From: Fasciola hepatica
Lineage: Eukaryota; Platyhelminthes; Trematoda; Plagiorchiida; Fasciolidae
Length of the DNA stretch: 64,000 nt
Assembly: GCA_948099385.1 (NCBI GenBank)
Contig: CANUEZ040000129.1
Location: 6,640,501-6,704,500 of the forward strand
Reading direction: 5' to 3'
Shown: piece after piece, positions 21,210 through 33,173 of the stretch
Layout: each line of letters opens with the position of its first letter
How positions within the stretch are numbered: position 1 is the stretch's first letter
Position numbers and translations under genes: made by a program
The notes under the pieces: generated by a model
What the model was told of the DNA's origin: nothing
What the model saw: only the letters and a program-made list of their open reading frames with translations
Databases searched by the model: none

Positions 21210-23690
21210 TGCCAAGGCGGTATCCATGACGCGATTGCACGTTAACTGCCTGGAAGATGTTTGAAAGACTTGAAAGACGATCACCTTGACTGCAGTACAC
21301 ATTAATAAAGATGCAGCGAAAAGCTCCGGAATGTACCTTGAAATGTAATGCTCCTGACGTCTGTGTTTAAAGACATTACATCAAACGTCCTCTGAGATCA
21401 GGATGTATGGCCCGGTCAGCTTTACCATCGTCACTTAAGTGCCCCACTGGATGGTTGCCATTTTAAATCATATCAAATGTAAAGTCGTTAGTGTTCGCAC
21501 CCGGGACTATAATGATACATTCCATTGTGTAACGGCGAGAAAACTGCCACATATACTAGGTACAGATGGTAGCCCTCCATCTACCGGAGGTCACTTATCT
21601 AACCCCGTTACCAATCGCAAATAGTTAACACGTGATCCTAGTCATAACTTAACTACTTTCAAGGTATCATTCTATCACATTGTTTCCATTCCACGCAAGT
21701 ATACATGCAATACTGTTTCTTTAAAAGTGTATTTTTACACCTCAAGGAATAACTCATGGACCGATCTACTTTCTTACATCACTAAGTTTTAATTTGCAAT
21801 CTGAAACTGACATGGTCGAATCATTTACACCTTTTATCTCGTCCATCACAATGCATTTCTCATCATATCCGAGAGGAAAGTGACGAGATAAGTGACGTGG
21901 TCCACATCATCCCACACATCTGATTAATAGGTTACCCCAATATCATTATGGGACTTGCGGTGCACTCCGTTAGCTTAAATGTGGAGTTTTGATAGGATGA
22001 TTCGAATCTGGCATTGGACACAAAAGCAGTCACCACAGCGCAACACAGGTGGAAGATTGCCTTCATGGCGCTGGTAAACAGACTAATACAACCATAGGAT
22101 GACTAACATATGGAAGAGGACCGTGAACCAACAGTTGTGAGAGATCTATCAATAGGGATACGTTATCGGCTGATAAGTTAATCTGTTGCTTCAAAGGTAG
22201 ATTATGAATAGATCTTTAGTCTCACCAGCAGAGAAAAATGACAGCTGGTGGAAATAGAATGTAGTAGATGGCATAACAGGCGGCCAGGATGTGTAGGTCT
22301 TCATTAATACCGACTAATCGTTTTCCGGTGCTGAAGAGAACCAGTATACCGTTTTCCGATCCAGATGCACGCCGTGTTTTCTGTTACAGTAGGTGGTCAT
22401 CGGTAAACCCACGTCCTGCACCGTGACCACACAGACACTCATGAAAGCACTACAGTGATTCAATGGTCCTAGTTTTAAAAAAGTGACGGTAATTTTTTGT
22501 CTTATCATGTGATCTGCGCACGACGTAAATTACGATAGATCAAGGTTATCACCACCATGGTCAAGCAGTCACCGCTTTACACATAGCTGAAGAAACGAAG
22601 TAATTCAAAAAACCACCCACAGACGTTTCTCAATCTTCAGTCGCCGAGTTCATTGAGTGTCAGTCATAACGAACGGTGGTTATCGTAGTGCTTGCACATG
22701 GATGACCTGAGGTTCGTGCGTGAAACGTGGAGTCCAAAAGACAGCCAACCAAACAAAGATTCATCAATCCCACACGCTACTCGCAAATAATTACGTGATG
22801 TACACATTCTATATGGTGCTATGATTTCAATCTGCTGCTCTGAGCGGACTAGATGTCGTTTTCCGATCATCACCGCCAGACCAGTGATAATTGAGGTCCT
22901 GCGACCCCCCTCCACAATAATATCGAGTCACACACACCCCAGACGCCTTTCCTGTATTCCCCGTGCATCGTGGACCGTTGACCTGACGACTCCGTCCTCA
23001 TTAGCGGAACAGCCGAGTCAGTCAGTATTAGGTCACCGTACACATTCTCGTTTAAGCGCAACTGTGCATGCTACTCCTCCAAGGGCTGGGCTCACTCGGC
23101 TATCCCTAAGACTATCTCACCAGTGTGTGTTAAGTCGGTGCACGCATGCACCCACAGACAAAGAAAGCAACTATCACTTTCTCACGTCAATCCGTAACGG
23201 TACATCTCAAAAACGACGATTCATCCACAGACTGCCATTACATTGGTGTTACCTCCCCTTTAGTCACGTAGACCGGCTGTTCTGCCCTTTAAAAACCCAA
23301 ATGGGGTAGAGTGGCATAACAGTAAGACGTAGTTCACAATGCAATTGGCAATCGAAGTCGGTTCGGACTTGAAAAAGATCGTGGGCTATTGCTCATAGGT
23401 CTCAGACTTAGGCTCAGCCGTAATATGGGTCAATCTGAGGATTGTCAGTCACGTGCGATCCCACTCACTGGACTTTAAGGTCTAATTATATCGTCAATGT
23501 GACGTCTAAAAGGCAGAAGTGACTGAGTAATTGAGATACGAAAAACCAAGGGGAACGGAGACAGTCCAGAAGGTGAAACTGTAACCTGGATGCAAAGATA
23601 AACTGAAAAGTCATAACTATACAGTGATGACGGGCCCCTGACGGACTCATCATTAGTACTATATACAGAGGGGAAAAAATGATGGCGCTA
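21210..23690. other. intron sequence, nothing recognised
   Basis: Intron downstream of the basic linker exon. A 162-codon plus-strand open frame (22821-23309) has no recognisable motif. On the minus strand a splice-site-bounded frame at about 22230-22310 is hydrophobic and out of phase. The missing linker exon could be here, but I could not identify it. Confidence 0.35.
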
Positions 23691-23692
23691 AC

Positions 23693-23837
23693 CTTTGTCA
23701 TGCATTGGCTGAGTCAGGCCTTCCTCGTCTGATTCTGAACCGGTTCGGCATCGGACACGTCGGGAAGGCGTACGCGGGACAGATCGACCAGGTCGTCCGT
23801 GTCGATTAGTTAGTCGAACCCGTTTGGATGGTGGAGT
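23693..23837 (-). CDS. TP53BP1: 53BP1-like exon: basic linker with NLS-like motif
   Basis: Excellent acceptor (TTGTCTTGCTGTTACACTGCAG) and a weaker donor (AAAG|GTTAGC). Phase 0 at the start fits the donor of exon 32996-33173. The frame reads TPPSKRVRLTNRHGRPGRSV, then PRTPSRRVRCRTGSESDEEG. PxxKRVRL is a classical monopartite nuclear-localisation pattern, and the Arg-rich then acidic stretch corresponds in position to the basic NLS region between Tudor and BRCT domains of 53BP1. It ends with one base over, which does not match the next identified exon (14551). Assignment rests on position, phase and composition. Confidence 0.65.
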
Positions 23838-24156
23838 CTGCAGTGTAACAGCAAGACAACCGACTGATACGCATAAATGAGATCAGACTAAAGCTGAGGG
23901 AAATTTCACTCAAAATGGAGAAAATTTTTCTTTCAATCAGTAATTTCGTTTGCCGGATTACTCTTCATGTAAAGATTTATGAGATGTGTTAGCGGCAAAT
24001 GTTGTCCTCGGCAAAACACGCGAATTGATGCTTTGAAAATGTATAGGAACGAAAAAAGGGGCGAAAGATTATCATACTCTGATAAACTTCGACCGGCCTA
24101 GTGGATTGAGCAAAGCAATTCGCAACACTTGAACACCAGCGCATTACATGCGAAGT

Positions 24157-24800
24157 GCCGAAGAAGCTCATTTTCAGTGGTTCTCGCTCGTGTCCTCAAA
24201 TCATTAAATGAGTATTGTCAACTAGGACTGGAACAACATGTGGTGGAGTGGTGTGGAATGAGTCGAGAATCGGCAAGGTTCACACGCGTGTTCCAGACCT
24301 ACCTCTGAACCGAAAGTTAGTGTAATTATTGTGTTCGAAGATGGAGTGTGAACCAAAGGAGCCTGGATCTTGCACACACTATTTTAGGCGCATAACAGAG
24401 GACTGTAGAGACGAATGCCTACCGTTTCCGCTGCGACCAGGATATGATGCCTCATCAATCTTGACCGCTGTAAATCAGACAAAACGATCCGATCACATTC
24501 ACTGAGTAATAAGAGGTGGACAGCGCTCGTGACGTGGACTATTTTCCGGGCTGAATGTAAAATGATTAACGGTGACCTGTGAGTAACACGAACATGGGAT
24601 AGGAAACGTGGCCAACGGAGCTGGCCGCCGATGAAACCTATCGAATCCACAATAAAGCATTATTGATGTGGTCACGCGCGGTGACCAGTAACCTGTTGCA
24701 TATGCTTTCGTTTTATTACATCAATGACGTCTCCTGATTGGTCAGAAAGAGACTTTCGTCATCACTATCGTACAGCCTTAAAACAGCAGGCAAGCCCACT
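24157..24800 (-). mobile_element. Penelope-like element fragment (C-terminal region)
   Basis: A degenerate pLTR core (AAGAAGCTCATTTTCAGT) lies at 24161-24178. A minus-strand frame at 24384-24650 ends ILVAAETVGIRLYSPLLCA, matching the C-terminus of the Penelope frame at 8.1 kb. On the right, 24690-24770 (GACTGGTCAGAAAGAGAC-type sequence) matches the pLTR at 30.6 kb in the same orientation. Together with the reverse transcriptase part at 28.5-29.1 kb it may be one Penelope copy split by the intervening LINE. Confidence 0.7.
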
Positions 24801-24959
24801 GATCACTGTTTTTCTCACAATGTTGCATGTAAAAGTAGGAAGAACGAATTGACAAGATGGACACGGGTGGGGAAAGGAAAGAATGTCCTAGTAGCCAACA
24901 CAATGAGTATATAGTCTAATTGTACAAACACACATTGATCAATAATTCTTATTCGACGG

Positions 24960-27900
24960 GAAGTAACAACATGATCGCTACTGTTCACCGCTCACAGTCA
25001 TATCCTTCAGTGTATCCAGCCAACCGGTTGATAGATCTTTTGGACCCCAACCACGAAGATGTGAGACACCTACTTTTCCTAAGTTCGATGGACATTTTCT
25101 CATTCCCCGCTGCCACGTCATCTGTGGGCCTCCGTGTGGTTTCTTCCAATCCCTAGGAGGAACGGAGAATGGGGCACGGTACGATAGACGTGTTTGCCAT
25201 ACGTAACACGTGCCCCAAGCAACGAAGTTTACTAAGCTGGATACGCTGTGACAGAACGTTCTCCGAATAATACCCAATACTCGCTTTCTGACCTCATCAT
25301 TGCTTACTCGGCTATTCCACTCAATCCTAGCGATACTACGTAAACATCGGTGGTCGAAAACCTTAAGACGACGAATATCTTCCGTACTCAGACCCCAAGT
25401 CTCGCAACTATACAAAACTGAACGCACCGTGACACAGTACACACAACCTTTCTATTTCAGTGAAATATCAGGTCGACGCCACAAGCGTACGCCGCTCGGG
25501 CCTTGGATATGTGAGCGCTCACTCCCACTACAGCGCCCCCATCCGTCGTCAAGCTGCTGCCGAGGTAAGTGAAGCAATCAACAATTGCCAGCACCTCTTC
25601 ATCGAGCATCAAACTCGGAATCGTTGACGTCCAGTCTTGAAACATCACTTTACACGTTGAAGGTACAAAGCGCATGCCAAATGGAGCTACAGCTTGTGCA
25701 AGTCTATCTAGTGCACGTTGAGCATGTCCCGTGCACTCGAACAAGCAAACAAATTCGTCCGCTCAGTCTAGGTTACACAGCTTCTCACTATTTCCCAGTA
25801 GGACGCCCACATCCTGAAGGTTTCTCAGGGCATTCTGCATTATCTCGTCCATGACGACGTCGAGCAGGAATGGGGACATGGGACATCCCTGTCGAACACC
25901 GCTGGTCGTTCCGAACCGACTGAACAGTTCACCGTACATCCTCACGTGGCCAGAAGTATGAAAATACAATGATCTCAATAGATTCACGAACTTCTGGGGG
26001 GATACCTTTTCGATGAAGAGCACTGAAAAGAGCTGTTCAACCAACTGAATCGAAAGTGCCTTTCAAGTCTAAGAAAACTATCACTGTCGGTCGACGATGC
26101 GTGTGGCGCATTTCAAGTGGTTGGCGTAGAGTAAAAATCAGATCGATGCATCCTCGACCTAGGCGGAATCCGGCCTGTTGTTCGCGAGCCGGTGTCAGAC
26201 GACGCAGCAAAATCGAGGCTAGTACCTTAGTGACTGTCGGAATTAAGCTAATCCCACGATGGTCACCAGTCACTGGGTATTCCCTTCTTGAAGATGGGAA
26301 CAACCAATCACTCGCCTCATAATAACGGAATACGCTCCTCGTCCCAAATGTCAAGGAGCAAGGTGTTGTGATTCTATCAAAGCATTTCCATCCAGTTTGA
26401 AAATAACTGGGGGAAGTTCGTCGGGACCGGCCGCTTTCCACGCTTTACTAACCGAACACATGACTCCACTTCCGCTTCCGATGGGGGCTCAAGTGATACC
26501 GCTCAAGGAATCACAGTTGTTGACATCAGAGTAACTACATTAGCGCGTGGCCAGTTAAACTGCTCCCTGAAGTATTCGGCCCAGCCTTTGCTATTTGCCA
26601 TGAATGGGTTCTCCATTTCTATCGCAAATCGTTTCACCGATCGGGGTTCGCCGTCCACCAGTTGTTGCGAATAAGTTTGAACAGCCTTTGACTGCAGCTG
26701 CTACTTTCATTTCTTCGGCTACCTTGATCCACTTATTTTCGAGATCCTTTTAAGGCTTTTCGTATCTTGCTTTTGTATCTTACTCATCTCCTTACAGTTC
26801 GAGAGCTGACGCTTTTGCTCCAATATACTAAACGACTCTTGCGAAATCCAGTGTCTTTGATGGACATCGGATCTATGAATTCAGGCGAAACCTGCTGCAA
26901 AGTGCATCGCCTGTTTGATATGGACCCAATGCTCATCTACATTAATGTTCGTCGTAGTACCTGGCTCATAACTGGTGCGAACTTCTGGATCACAAATACG
27001 TTGCACGGCTAACCGGGTTTGCGACGATGACCATGCAGCTGGAGTAGTAATCGCAATAAAACTAGTGCATGGTCAGACTCTACGTACATGGACCAGTAAG
27101 ATCTACAGTTCTGAACAGAACTGCGCCACCGGTAGTTTACTGCGATATGATCAATATGGCTTAGAGTACCGGAAGAGTTTGGGTGTCACTTCGCCGTGCG
27201 ACGCGAGTTGTGTCAGAAATTTGTACTAGACAAGAACAACCGATTGTCTACACAAAATCGGAGAATTCTATCCCCGTTGTCTGTACGCTCAGCGGGTAAA
27301 GAATAACGCCCATCTAAACAAGTTTCTGATGCATTAAGTTCACCAACTTGTGCATTGAAATCACCTGCTAGCACTACTATGTCAGAACCTTTGCCCCTAC
27401 GAACGAGGGTGGCGAGTTCACCATAGAATTCATCCTTCTGTGTGTCACAGATGTAGTCTGTTGGGGTGTATGCCGAGATCACAAACAAATTGCGCTTAAC
27501 ACAACCATCCTTTCGAACGCCGACTGACCCCTGGAGTCTCACAGCACATAAACCACCATTAACTGGGATCCAGTCTAAGAGGGCATCCTCAGTCCTGTCG
27601 ATCAAGACTATTCCTACACCACGCTGGTCGACACCTCGAGCTACTTCGTCTCCTGAGGTGCGCAGAAAATACCTCGATGAGATACCAGGAGCAGTTAGTT
27701 GAATCATACTGCTCGAATCCTGGATACGCGTTTCACTCACGCGGCAGACATCCATCTTCAGAGAGTCATTGTGAAGGCTAGGCACGCCTGCTGACCGGCC
27801 TGCATGAGTGTATGCACGTTGAAGGAGCCGAGGGTCGGAGCCTGACGAGGCTTGAGAGAATGTGAGTTACCAGACTGATGATTATTCACACTATTTGACA

Positions 27901-28490
27901 ATGAACTGTTGCGAGTATAGAGCGGGCTGTCACTGGGACCATTATGGGTGAATAGAGGGGCAATGAGAGTTGGTTGGGCACAAAAGACAAAGGTTGAATA
28001 AAAGAGAGGGAACTCTGAGCAGTAGCCCACCTATCACTACCCACTCCGCTCAATGCAATAGGCAGCGCGGTCCTGATTATCCGGCGCGACGACCGATACA
28101 GTATGGAGTTCATTCTATTTATGCAGTTCATGGGAAATTTTGGACAGGTACTGCTAGGGCATCCAGCTGATAAGCAGGAGGACGATTAGGGTTCTTATCC
28201 AAAGCCTTTAGTTCTAACAAGAACCTATCCGCAAGGCAGCGATTGGCTGAGTGGAAGCCCATTTGTTTGGACCAACTATCCTTCCACCAATTTTACCGAC
28301 TGAGTTGCCACCTCAAATCGACCCTCAACCGAAAGGATCAGGAGACTGGACTTTGTCTGGCCTCTACCCATTGACCTGTGAGGCATGATTGCATCTCCGG
28401 CTTGAAGAAACCATCCTTTATAGCTCTTCGAGTCATAGAGGCACACAAGCCATCACACCATGGCAAGGTGCATTCTCGTCGTGACATCTA
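24960..28490 (-). mobile_element. RTE-like LINE, near full length, degenerate
   Basis: Minus-oriented element of about 3.5 kb. The 5' region (28488-28030) matches that of the copy at 59.0 kb block by block, which suggests an intact 5' end. The endonuclease runs 27990-27213: GSFNVHTLMQAG, DVCRVSETRIQDSSSMIQL, ISAYTPTDYICDTQKDEF, VVLAGDFNAQVG and DNGDRILRFCVDN, with one frameshift near 27760. The reverse transcriptase runs 26441-25763: QQAGFRLGRGCIDLIFTLRQ, FLDLKGTFDS and GVRQGCPMSPFLLDVVMDEI. Its active-site loop is decayed (stop plus ADE in place of YADD). The C-terminal domain (FDHRCLRSIARIEW) and tail end near 24978. It lies in the same orientation as the host gene, within the Tudor-to-linker intron. 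Confidence 0.88.
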
Positions 28491-28494
28491 ACGA

Positions 28495-29160
28495 TGGCAT
28501 CCGTCACTCTTTCACATTCAGGTCTTTGACACAGCTTATGAATTCAAATGTATCTTTTGGGCTGTGTTTTGATATTTTCGGTCTAACCGGTTCCAACAGA
28601 ATTGTCAACCATTTGGCCACTGCATGGTACGGGGAATCGCACGAGACAAGGATAGCTCTTGAGGGGACTGCATTCTTATGAATTTTCGGTAGTCCATACA
28701 ATCTGAGAATGATGATTCCTGGAGGCTGTATCCTTTCGAAAGTAGGTGATTCTATTAGGTTATTTTGTTAAAGACGTCGGAAAATGTCGGACACAAACTT
28801 CTCTATTTGTTGTATTTTATCCTCCTGTTGACATTTTCGCGAATTCGCATGTGTCATTCAAAATGGCTTCCATTTTTGTGATATAGTCTGAGTTATTTAG
28901 GAGTACTATACCTGAACCCTTGTTCGGCTTCGATATAATGATGCCAATATTCTTTTGTAATTCTCTCAGACGTTTTATGTTCTGTCCTCAATAGCCCACT
29001 TGTTGATGGCTTAGCCGTATGATATTGATAGCGTGTATTCATTAGGTGTACTTGAAATTCTGAAGTTCCAACTGTGACGAAGGAAGTAAGCTGGACAACT
29101 GGGTGTAAAAATTCTCCCTCCACCCTACAACAGGCCACAGATCAGATGAATATTGACATA
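28495..29160 (-). pseudogene. Penelope-like reverse transcriptase, N-terminal relic
   Basis: Minus strand: GIIISKPNKGSGIVLLNNSD followed by YITKMEAILND near 28930-28840, the first conserved block of Penelope reverse transcriptases. Then YGLPKIHKNAVPSRAILVSC and SPYHAVAKWLTILLEPVRP at 28700-28600, the YGxPKxHK and SPxYxxAKxL blocks. At least two frameshifts separate them. The relic stops at about 28490, exactly where the minus-oriented RTE LINE begins. Confidence 0.8.
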
Positions 29161-29169
29161 ATACGTACG

Positions 29170-30490
29170 AAAGGGTGAACACTGCACTGGCGATTACGGA
29201 ACCTGAATTATCCCAAATCCAGAACGCCACGATGGCAGATCGGTGTCTACAGTCTCTGAAGGAAGTTATCACCCAAGGTTGCCCGGAAGACAAAAGAACT
29301 CTATTAGCAGAAGTATCACCTTACTTCAAATTTCGTGATGAGCTAACATTTTTAGGGGAGAGTGTCTGGCGGTTCCGCAAGCTTTTCACACGCAGGTATC
29401 AATACAGATATCACCCGAACCACAGAAACGTGCTACTGACCTGATATGACAGAACAGGTAAAACAGCTGGCGGCAAACTGCGAATCATGCAGGCAATTCG
29501 ATCAACGACAAACGAGAGAACCGATGGAGATGCGCCCAATACCTGACCGTCCTTGGCAAATTGTGGTGTTGGAGATTTTCTACCATGGGACAGACAGTTA
29601 TCTAGTGACAGTTGATAACTTCAGTGATTTATTCGGAGTCGACCTTATGAGAACAGAAATAACTGCAGAAATTATCAACAAGATGCGAGCAAACTTTGCG
29701 TGACACGGACTCCCGATTCGAGTGATTTTTGATGGTGGTCCTTGGTTTCACAGCACGGAATTCCAGCAACTTTCGGAGATGTAGCTTTTCAGCCATCACA
29801 TCACCAGTCCTTACCACAGTCAATCCAGCAGAAAGGCAGAGTGCGCTGTCAAACAGGCGAAAAAGATATTCAAGAAGTGCAAAACTGAGGGTAGCCATCC
29901 GTTCATCGCTCTGCTTCAGCTTCGAAATATGCCTCTGGAAACGGTGGGAACAAGCCCGACGAAATGCCTATTTGGAAGACGGACGAGCAAGATCCTACCC
30001 GTTTCTGCTGGGTTACTTGATCCAGATATCGTAGCGCCTTCGGGAATCAAACTGAAACTGAAGAAGCAAATGGCGGTGCAAGAAAGATTTTACAATCGGG
30101 ACAGCAAACCACTGCCTCTACTCAGGCCAGGTGACACAATCTGGATTCAACCAACTGAGCCGACAGAAAAATCCCGGGCGAGAGGAGAGATACTATCGTG
30201 CGTAATAATGAAATCACACCTAATACGCTCTGGAGGTCGTCCGGTAAGGGGGAATAGAATAAATCTGAGAAAATCAGGACGCGATGATGAAGAAGAAGCA
30301 AACATAGGAGGCGACAACAAAGGTGAGGAAGAGGAAATCGAAAAAGATAAGAAAGTGACTGAAGCAGATAGCACCATGCAATCATCGATCGGAGAGGAGC
30401 ATTCACCGTCTAGAACTCGGAGTGGCCAAAGTTATCAGTCGATGTACAAGCAGAAGTTTCTCAAAACAGGAAGGATATGTTGGATATGCT
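29170..30490 (+). pseudogene. Ty3/gypsy-type integrase region, decayed
   Basis: Plus-strand remains of an LTR-retrotransposon pol. The zinc-binding end (CESCRQFDQRQTREPM) is near 29470-29530. RPWQIVVLEIFYHGTDSYLV follows; the first catalytic Asp position appears as Glu. Then TVDNFSDLF, a stop, VIFDGGPWFHSTEFQQL (second Asp), and SPYHSQSSRKAECAVKQAKK (Glu). LRPGDTIWIQP and an acidic C-terminal region lead to about 30490. The layout is that of K02A2.6-like metazoan gypsy elements. No gag, protease or reverse transcriptase and no LTR pair are visible, so this is an isolated fragment. Confidence 0.78.
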
Positions 30491-30538
30491 TTTAAATGTA
30501 CGAAAATCCCACCGAACACGTTTAGGATACAACAGCGT

Positions 30539-30720
30539 GGCGAACAAGCTCGTTTTCAGTTATTCGTATTCATACCGATACATAATATATGCTTCTGGTT
30601 TACCATATCAATGCGTCCCCCGACTGGTCAGAAAGAGACTTTTATTTCACACATTATAAATCGAGCAATCTGATTGGTGTGAGAGGCTTTTTAAACTACC
30701 GAAGAGCTAGAACTTATTGA
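30539..30720 (+). repeat. Penelope-like terminal repeat (pLTR), solo
   Basis: Begins with the core GCGAACAAGCTCGTTTTC at 30540 and continues through CGACTGGTCAGAAAGAGAC near 30640, a block also present at 24.74 kb. No Penelope coding frame is attached in the expected orientation. Confidence 0.6.
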
Positions 30721-31229
30721 GATTTCCATCTAGTACGCTGTAACAATATACTGGTTGCTTTTCCCGAAGAACTGACTTTTGACACAGCAAAATTGATTTC
30801 ACGTTATCTTTAGGGAGCTACCACCATGACTACTCTTGCGGTAAAGACCTTCCCGAGCGACTACCACAATGAAGAAATCTTATCAAATTTATGCGCAACA
30901 CACGCAGTTTCAGTATTTCTTTCATTTTCAGTATCCAGTCAATCGTTTCAGCTTACACACCCGACACCCTAGACCTAACTAATGTATTACTGAAGTATTA
31001 GTCTAACGAGCTCTAAGCAGAGGTACTAACGATCTCCACGACAGATAATGAGCACATTCCAATGGCAGTACGTACATTTTGCGATAAAAGTGGTTTCTTC
31101 TCCGAATCAGTTCCTTTTTGCACCTCATCGATCGGTTGTTTGCGTTTCCGTTCACGCTTGCCAAACACCATGTTCGTCAAACTGATCTGTCAGGAAGAAA
31201 TCGAAAAGGAGGAATTCAAATGTAGTTAT

Positions 31230-31920
31230 CAATCTCCGAAAAAAAACGAAGTTGGTCCGGCACTTCTTTCAATTATTAGCCTCCCTTTTCTGGGCTCTGG
31301 TTTTGGTTTCAGTCTCAAAACATCGTTTATTCTACGAGAAACTGAATAGAAAGTGCAGACAAACAGAAGTTATCTCTGAAAATCATACAGACGGAGAAAC
31401 AGTTCAAATGCAACCACACTACTGACCGCCGTGACCAGCCATATCACTTATGGTATCCAACCATCCGATGAACGGATCTCACGAACCCCTACGTGAAAAC
31501 CTAAGACGTCTGAATCAGGATCCTCATATCTTTTGTCTTGCCACAGAATAACTACTTTGACTTACCTTCCGACCACTATGTGCCTCGGTGGGCAATTCAC
31601 ACTGAGGAAGTTTACCTATAAGTAAGCGTAACACATTCCAATCAACCTAATCCACTTAGATTCACCTCTTTTTCCGCGGGCGTAAATCTGGTTCCCAACA
31701 CTAACGCCTAACCTCAGAATTGCTGATACGGTGTTCCCATTATATTCGAGCGGAACTGCGAAGATGTTTATACTCAAACGTCGACAGTAATCGCGCACCT
31801 TCTGCCCGTAACAGTCAGTGTAGACATGACACAATCGAATGTCACGCCGGCGCCACAAGTGCTTCAAACTAGTCAGAACGTGGGCATGAGAAAGTCTCAT
31901 AGTCCTGATTTTCGTGATCA
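31230..31920 (-). mobile_element. RTE-like LINE, 3' end fragment
   Basis: Minus strand near 31870-31835 reads LKHLWRRRDIRL, a block of the RTE C-terminal domain. The DNA over 31860-31600 aligns with 34085-33900 (GCTGATACGGTGTTCCCA and CGGTGTTCGGGC-like blocks), and 31260-31550 aligns with the RTE 3' untranslated region at 33.55-33.72 kb. Frameshifts throughout. Confidence 0.72.
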
Positions 31921-32367
31921 AAGCATAATGCGTCCTAACAAACAACAACGTCAGGAAGAACAACATACTCGAAAGCGCACGATTGTTTCCAATAATTCCT
32001 AATCGTGCTCCGACGTTCGCTGCGCTGAAATTCATTGTTTTAGTTTACGAAGGTTCGCACACCGCCTTTTGACCAATGATGGTCGGACGCTATAGGCTTC
32101 TGGCTATCAGTCATAAGGTGATTCTTCCTAATTGATTCCGTGTTAACTTTCAGAACGAGGACACATGGTCCCAAGCTTGGATTTTCATCATAAGTATTAT
32201 GGTGTATGGTGTTAACCAACGAAATGACTCTGGAAGAATAACATTGTGATTCTATAAGTGGAATCTTCGTTAATGCAAGTTCCTTCCGACTCAGATGAGA
32301 TTACAACCATAAACCGACTGTGGAATGCTCAAGTACAGGGATAATTTTGCAGAGGAGTACAGGTTAC

Positions 32368-32410
32368 GCATACCTGATGAGCAGCAACAACCGCGGAACC
32401 AGTCGTGTGT
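32368..32410 (+). ncRNA. minimal type I hammerhead ribozyme motif, copy C
   Basis: Same 43-nt architecture as the copies at 16.95 and 20.95 kb: stem I GCATAC with GTGTGT, core CTGATGA complete, stem II GCAG/CCGC (one mismatch) around CAACAA, GGAA instead of GAAA (core position 13 changed), short stem III ACCAGT, GTC at the cleavage site. Similarity to the other units covers only GGAGTAC through TTCCGGGG, so most of the unit is missing or diverged here. Confidence 0.7.
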
Positions 32411-32449
32411 TTCCGGGGTTATCTTGTCCTCGTCTCGATGCTATACCAC

Positions 32450-32560
32450 ACTATTAAGGGCGTAAATTCTAACAATTAAGTCTGAGGTATGAGGCTCGAA
32501 TCCCGCCACCCCCCGTCATCCATCGGTACGGACGGCACCGCCATCGTGCTCGGTACTTTA
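32450..32560 (+). repeat. tRNA-derived SINE fragment
   Basis: GGCTCGAATCC at 32493-32503 is close to a pol III B-box (GGTTCGANNCC) and is followed by CGCCACCCCCC. An A-box is not clear. Probably the 3' part of a tRNA-like SINE head. Confidence 0.4.
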
Positions 32561-32995
32561 CCGTGTGTGACGTACTCTGAGGGCTCATGTGGATCACCAT
32601 TCAACGTGTTAGGGTCACGGTTATCGGCTCATCCTGCTATTGTAGCAAGACTTGCGGTTATAGGGAGGGCATCTTCCAAAGAAGTATTGCAAAAGGTATG
32701 GAATAATTAATTCAGGATTCATAGGTGAACCTCATTTCACTGAGTGGGACGAGATAGACCGTATGTACTAACGAAAAAAAACATACAAAAACCAGTACCA
32801 GCAAATGGATTTCATAAAAATAACAGACTAGTTCGGTGTAATTTAAAAGTCGGAAATGATGATGAATGTCATCGGAATGAGTTTTAGAAGCGGTAAATGG
32901 GGTAAGATAATGAATGAATAACTGTATATTGCATTGAAATGGAATGGCATGTTTGAGTCTATCCATTAGCTAAACGACAGTGGGAGAACACTCAC

Positions 32996-33173
32996 ATCTG
33001 CAATAGTCGAATGCTCATCAGTCGGAAATAAGGTCACAGATAACTGCTTCGTTTGGATACTTTTGACCAACGCAACTCGCAGTGACTGTTCTGATGTGCT
33101 GGGTGGTAACTGACCTTGATCACGCAAATGGCAAAGCTCGATGTGGTGAATCGCCACGTTTTTCCTCGGGAAC
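32996..33173 (-). CDS. TP53BP1: 53BP1-like exon: end of second Tudor plus linker
   Basis: Acceptor CTTGGTCCCTCCCAG opens with G, which completes ATG from the previous exon (AT|G). The protein continues FRRM, then FPRKNVAIHHIELCHLRDQG. This lines up with the last strand and helix of the second Tudor and the LxxLRxQYG segment that follows it in vertebrate 53BP1. The rest (LPPSTSEQSLRVALVKSI, then TKQLSVTLFPTDEHSTIAD) is a linker of about 40 residues in the place of the ubiquitin-reading UDR region; I do not see a clear UDR match. Donor GAT|GTGAGT, phase 0. Length 178 = 1 + 3x59. Confidence 0.78.

Noticed and set aside
22821..23309. 162-codon plus-strand open frame.
   Set aside because: No motif, no promoter or splice context, composition rich in S, R, T and H from a C-rich strand. 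Probably chance.
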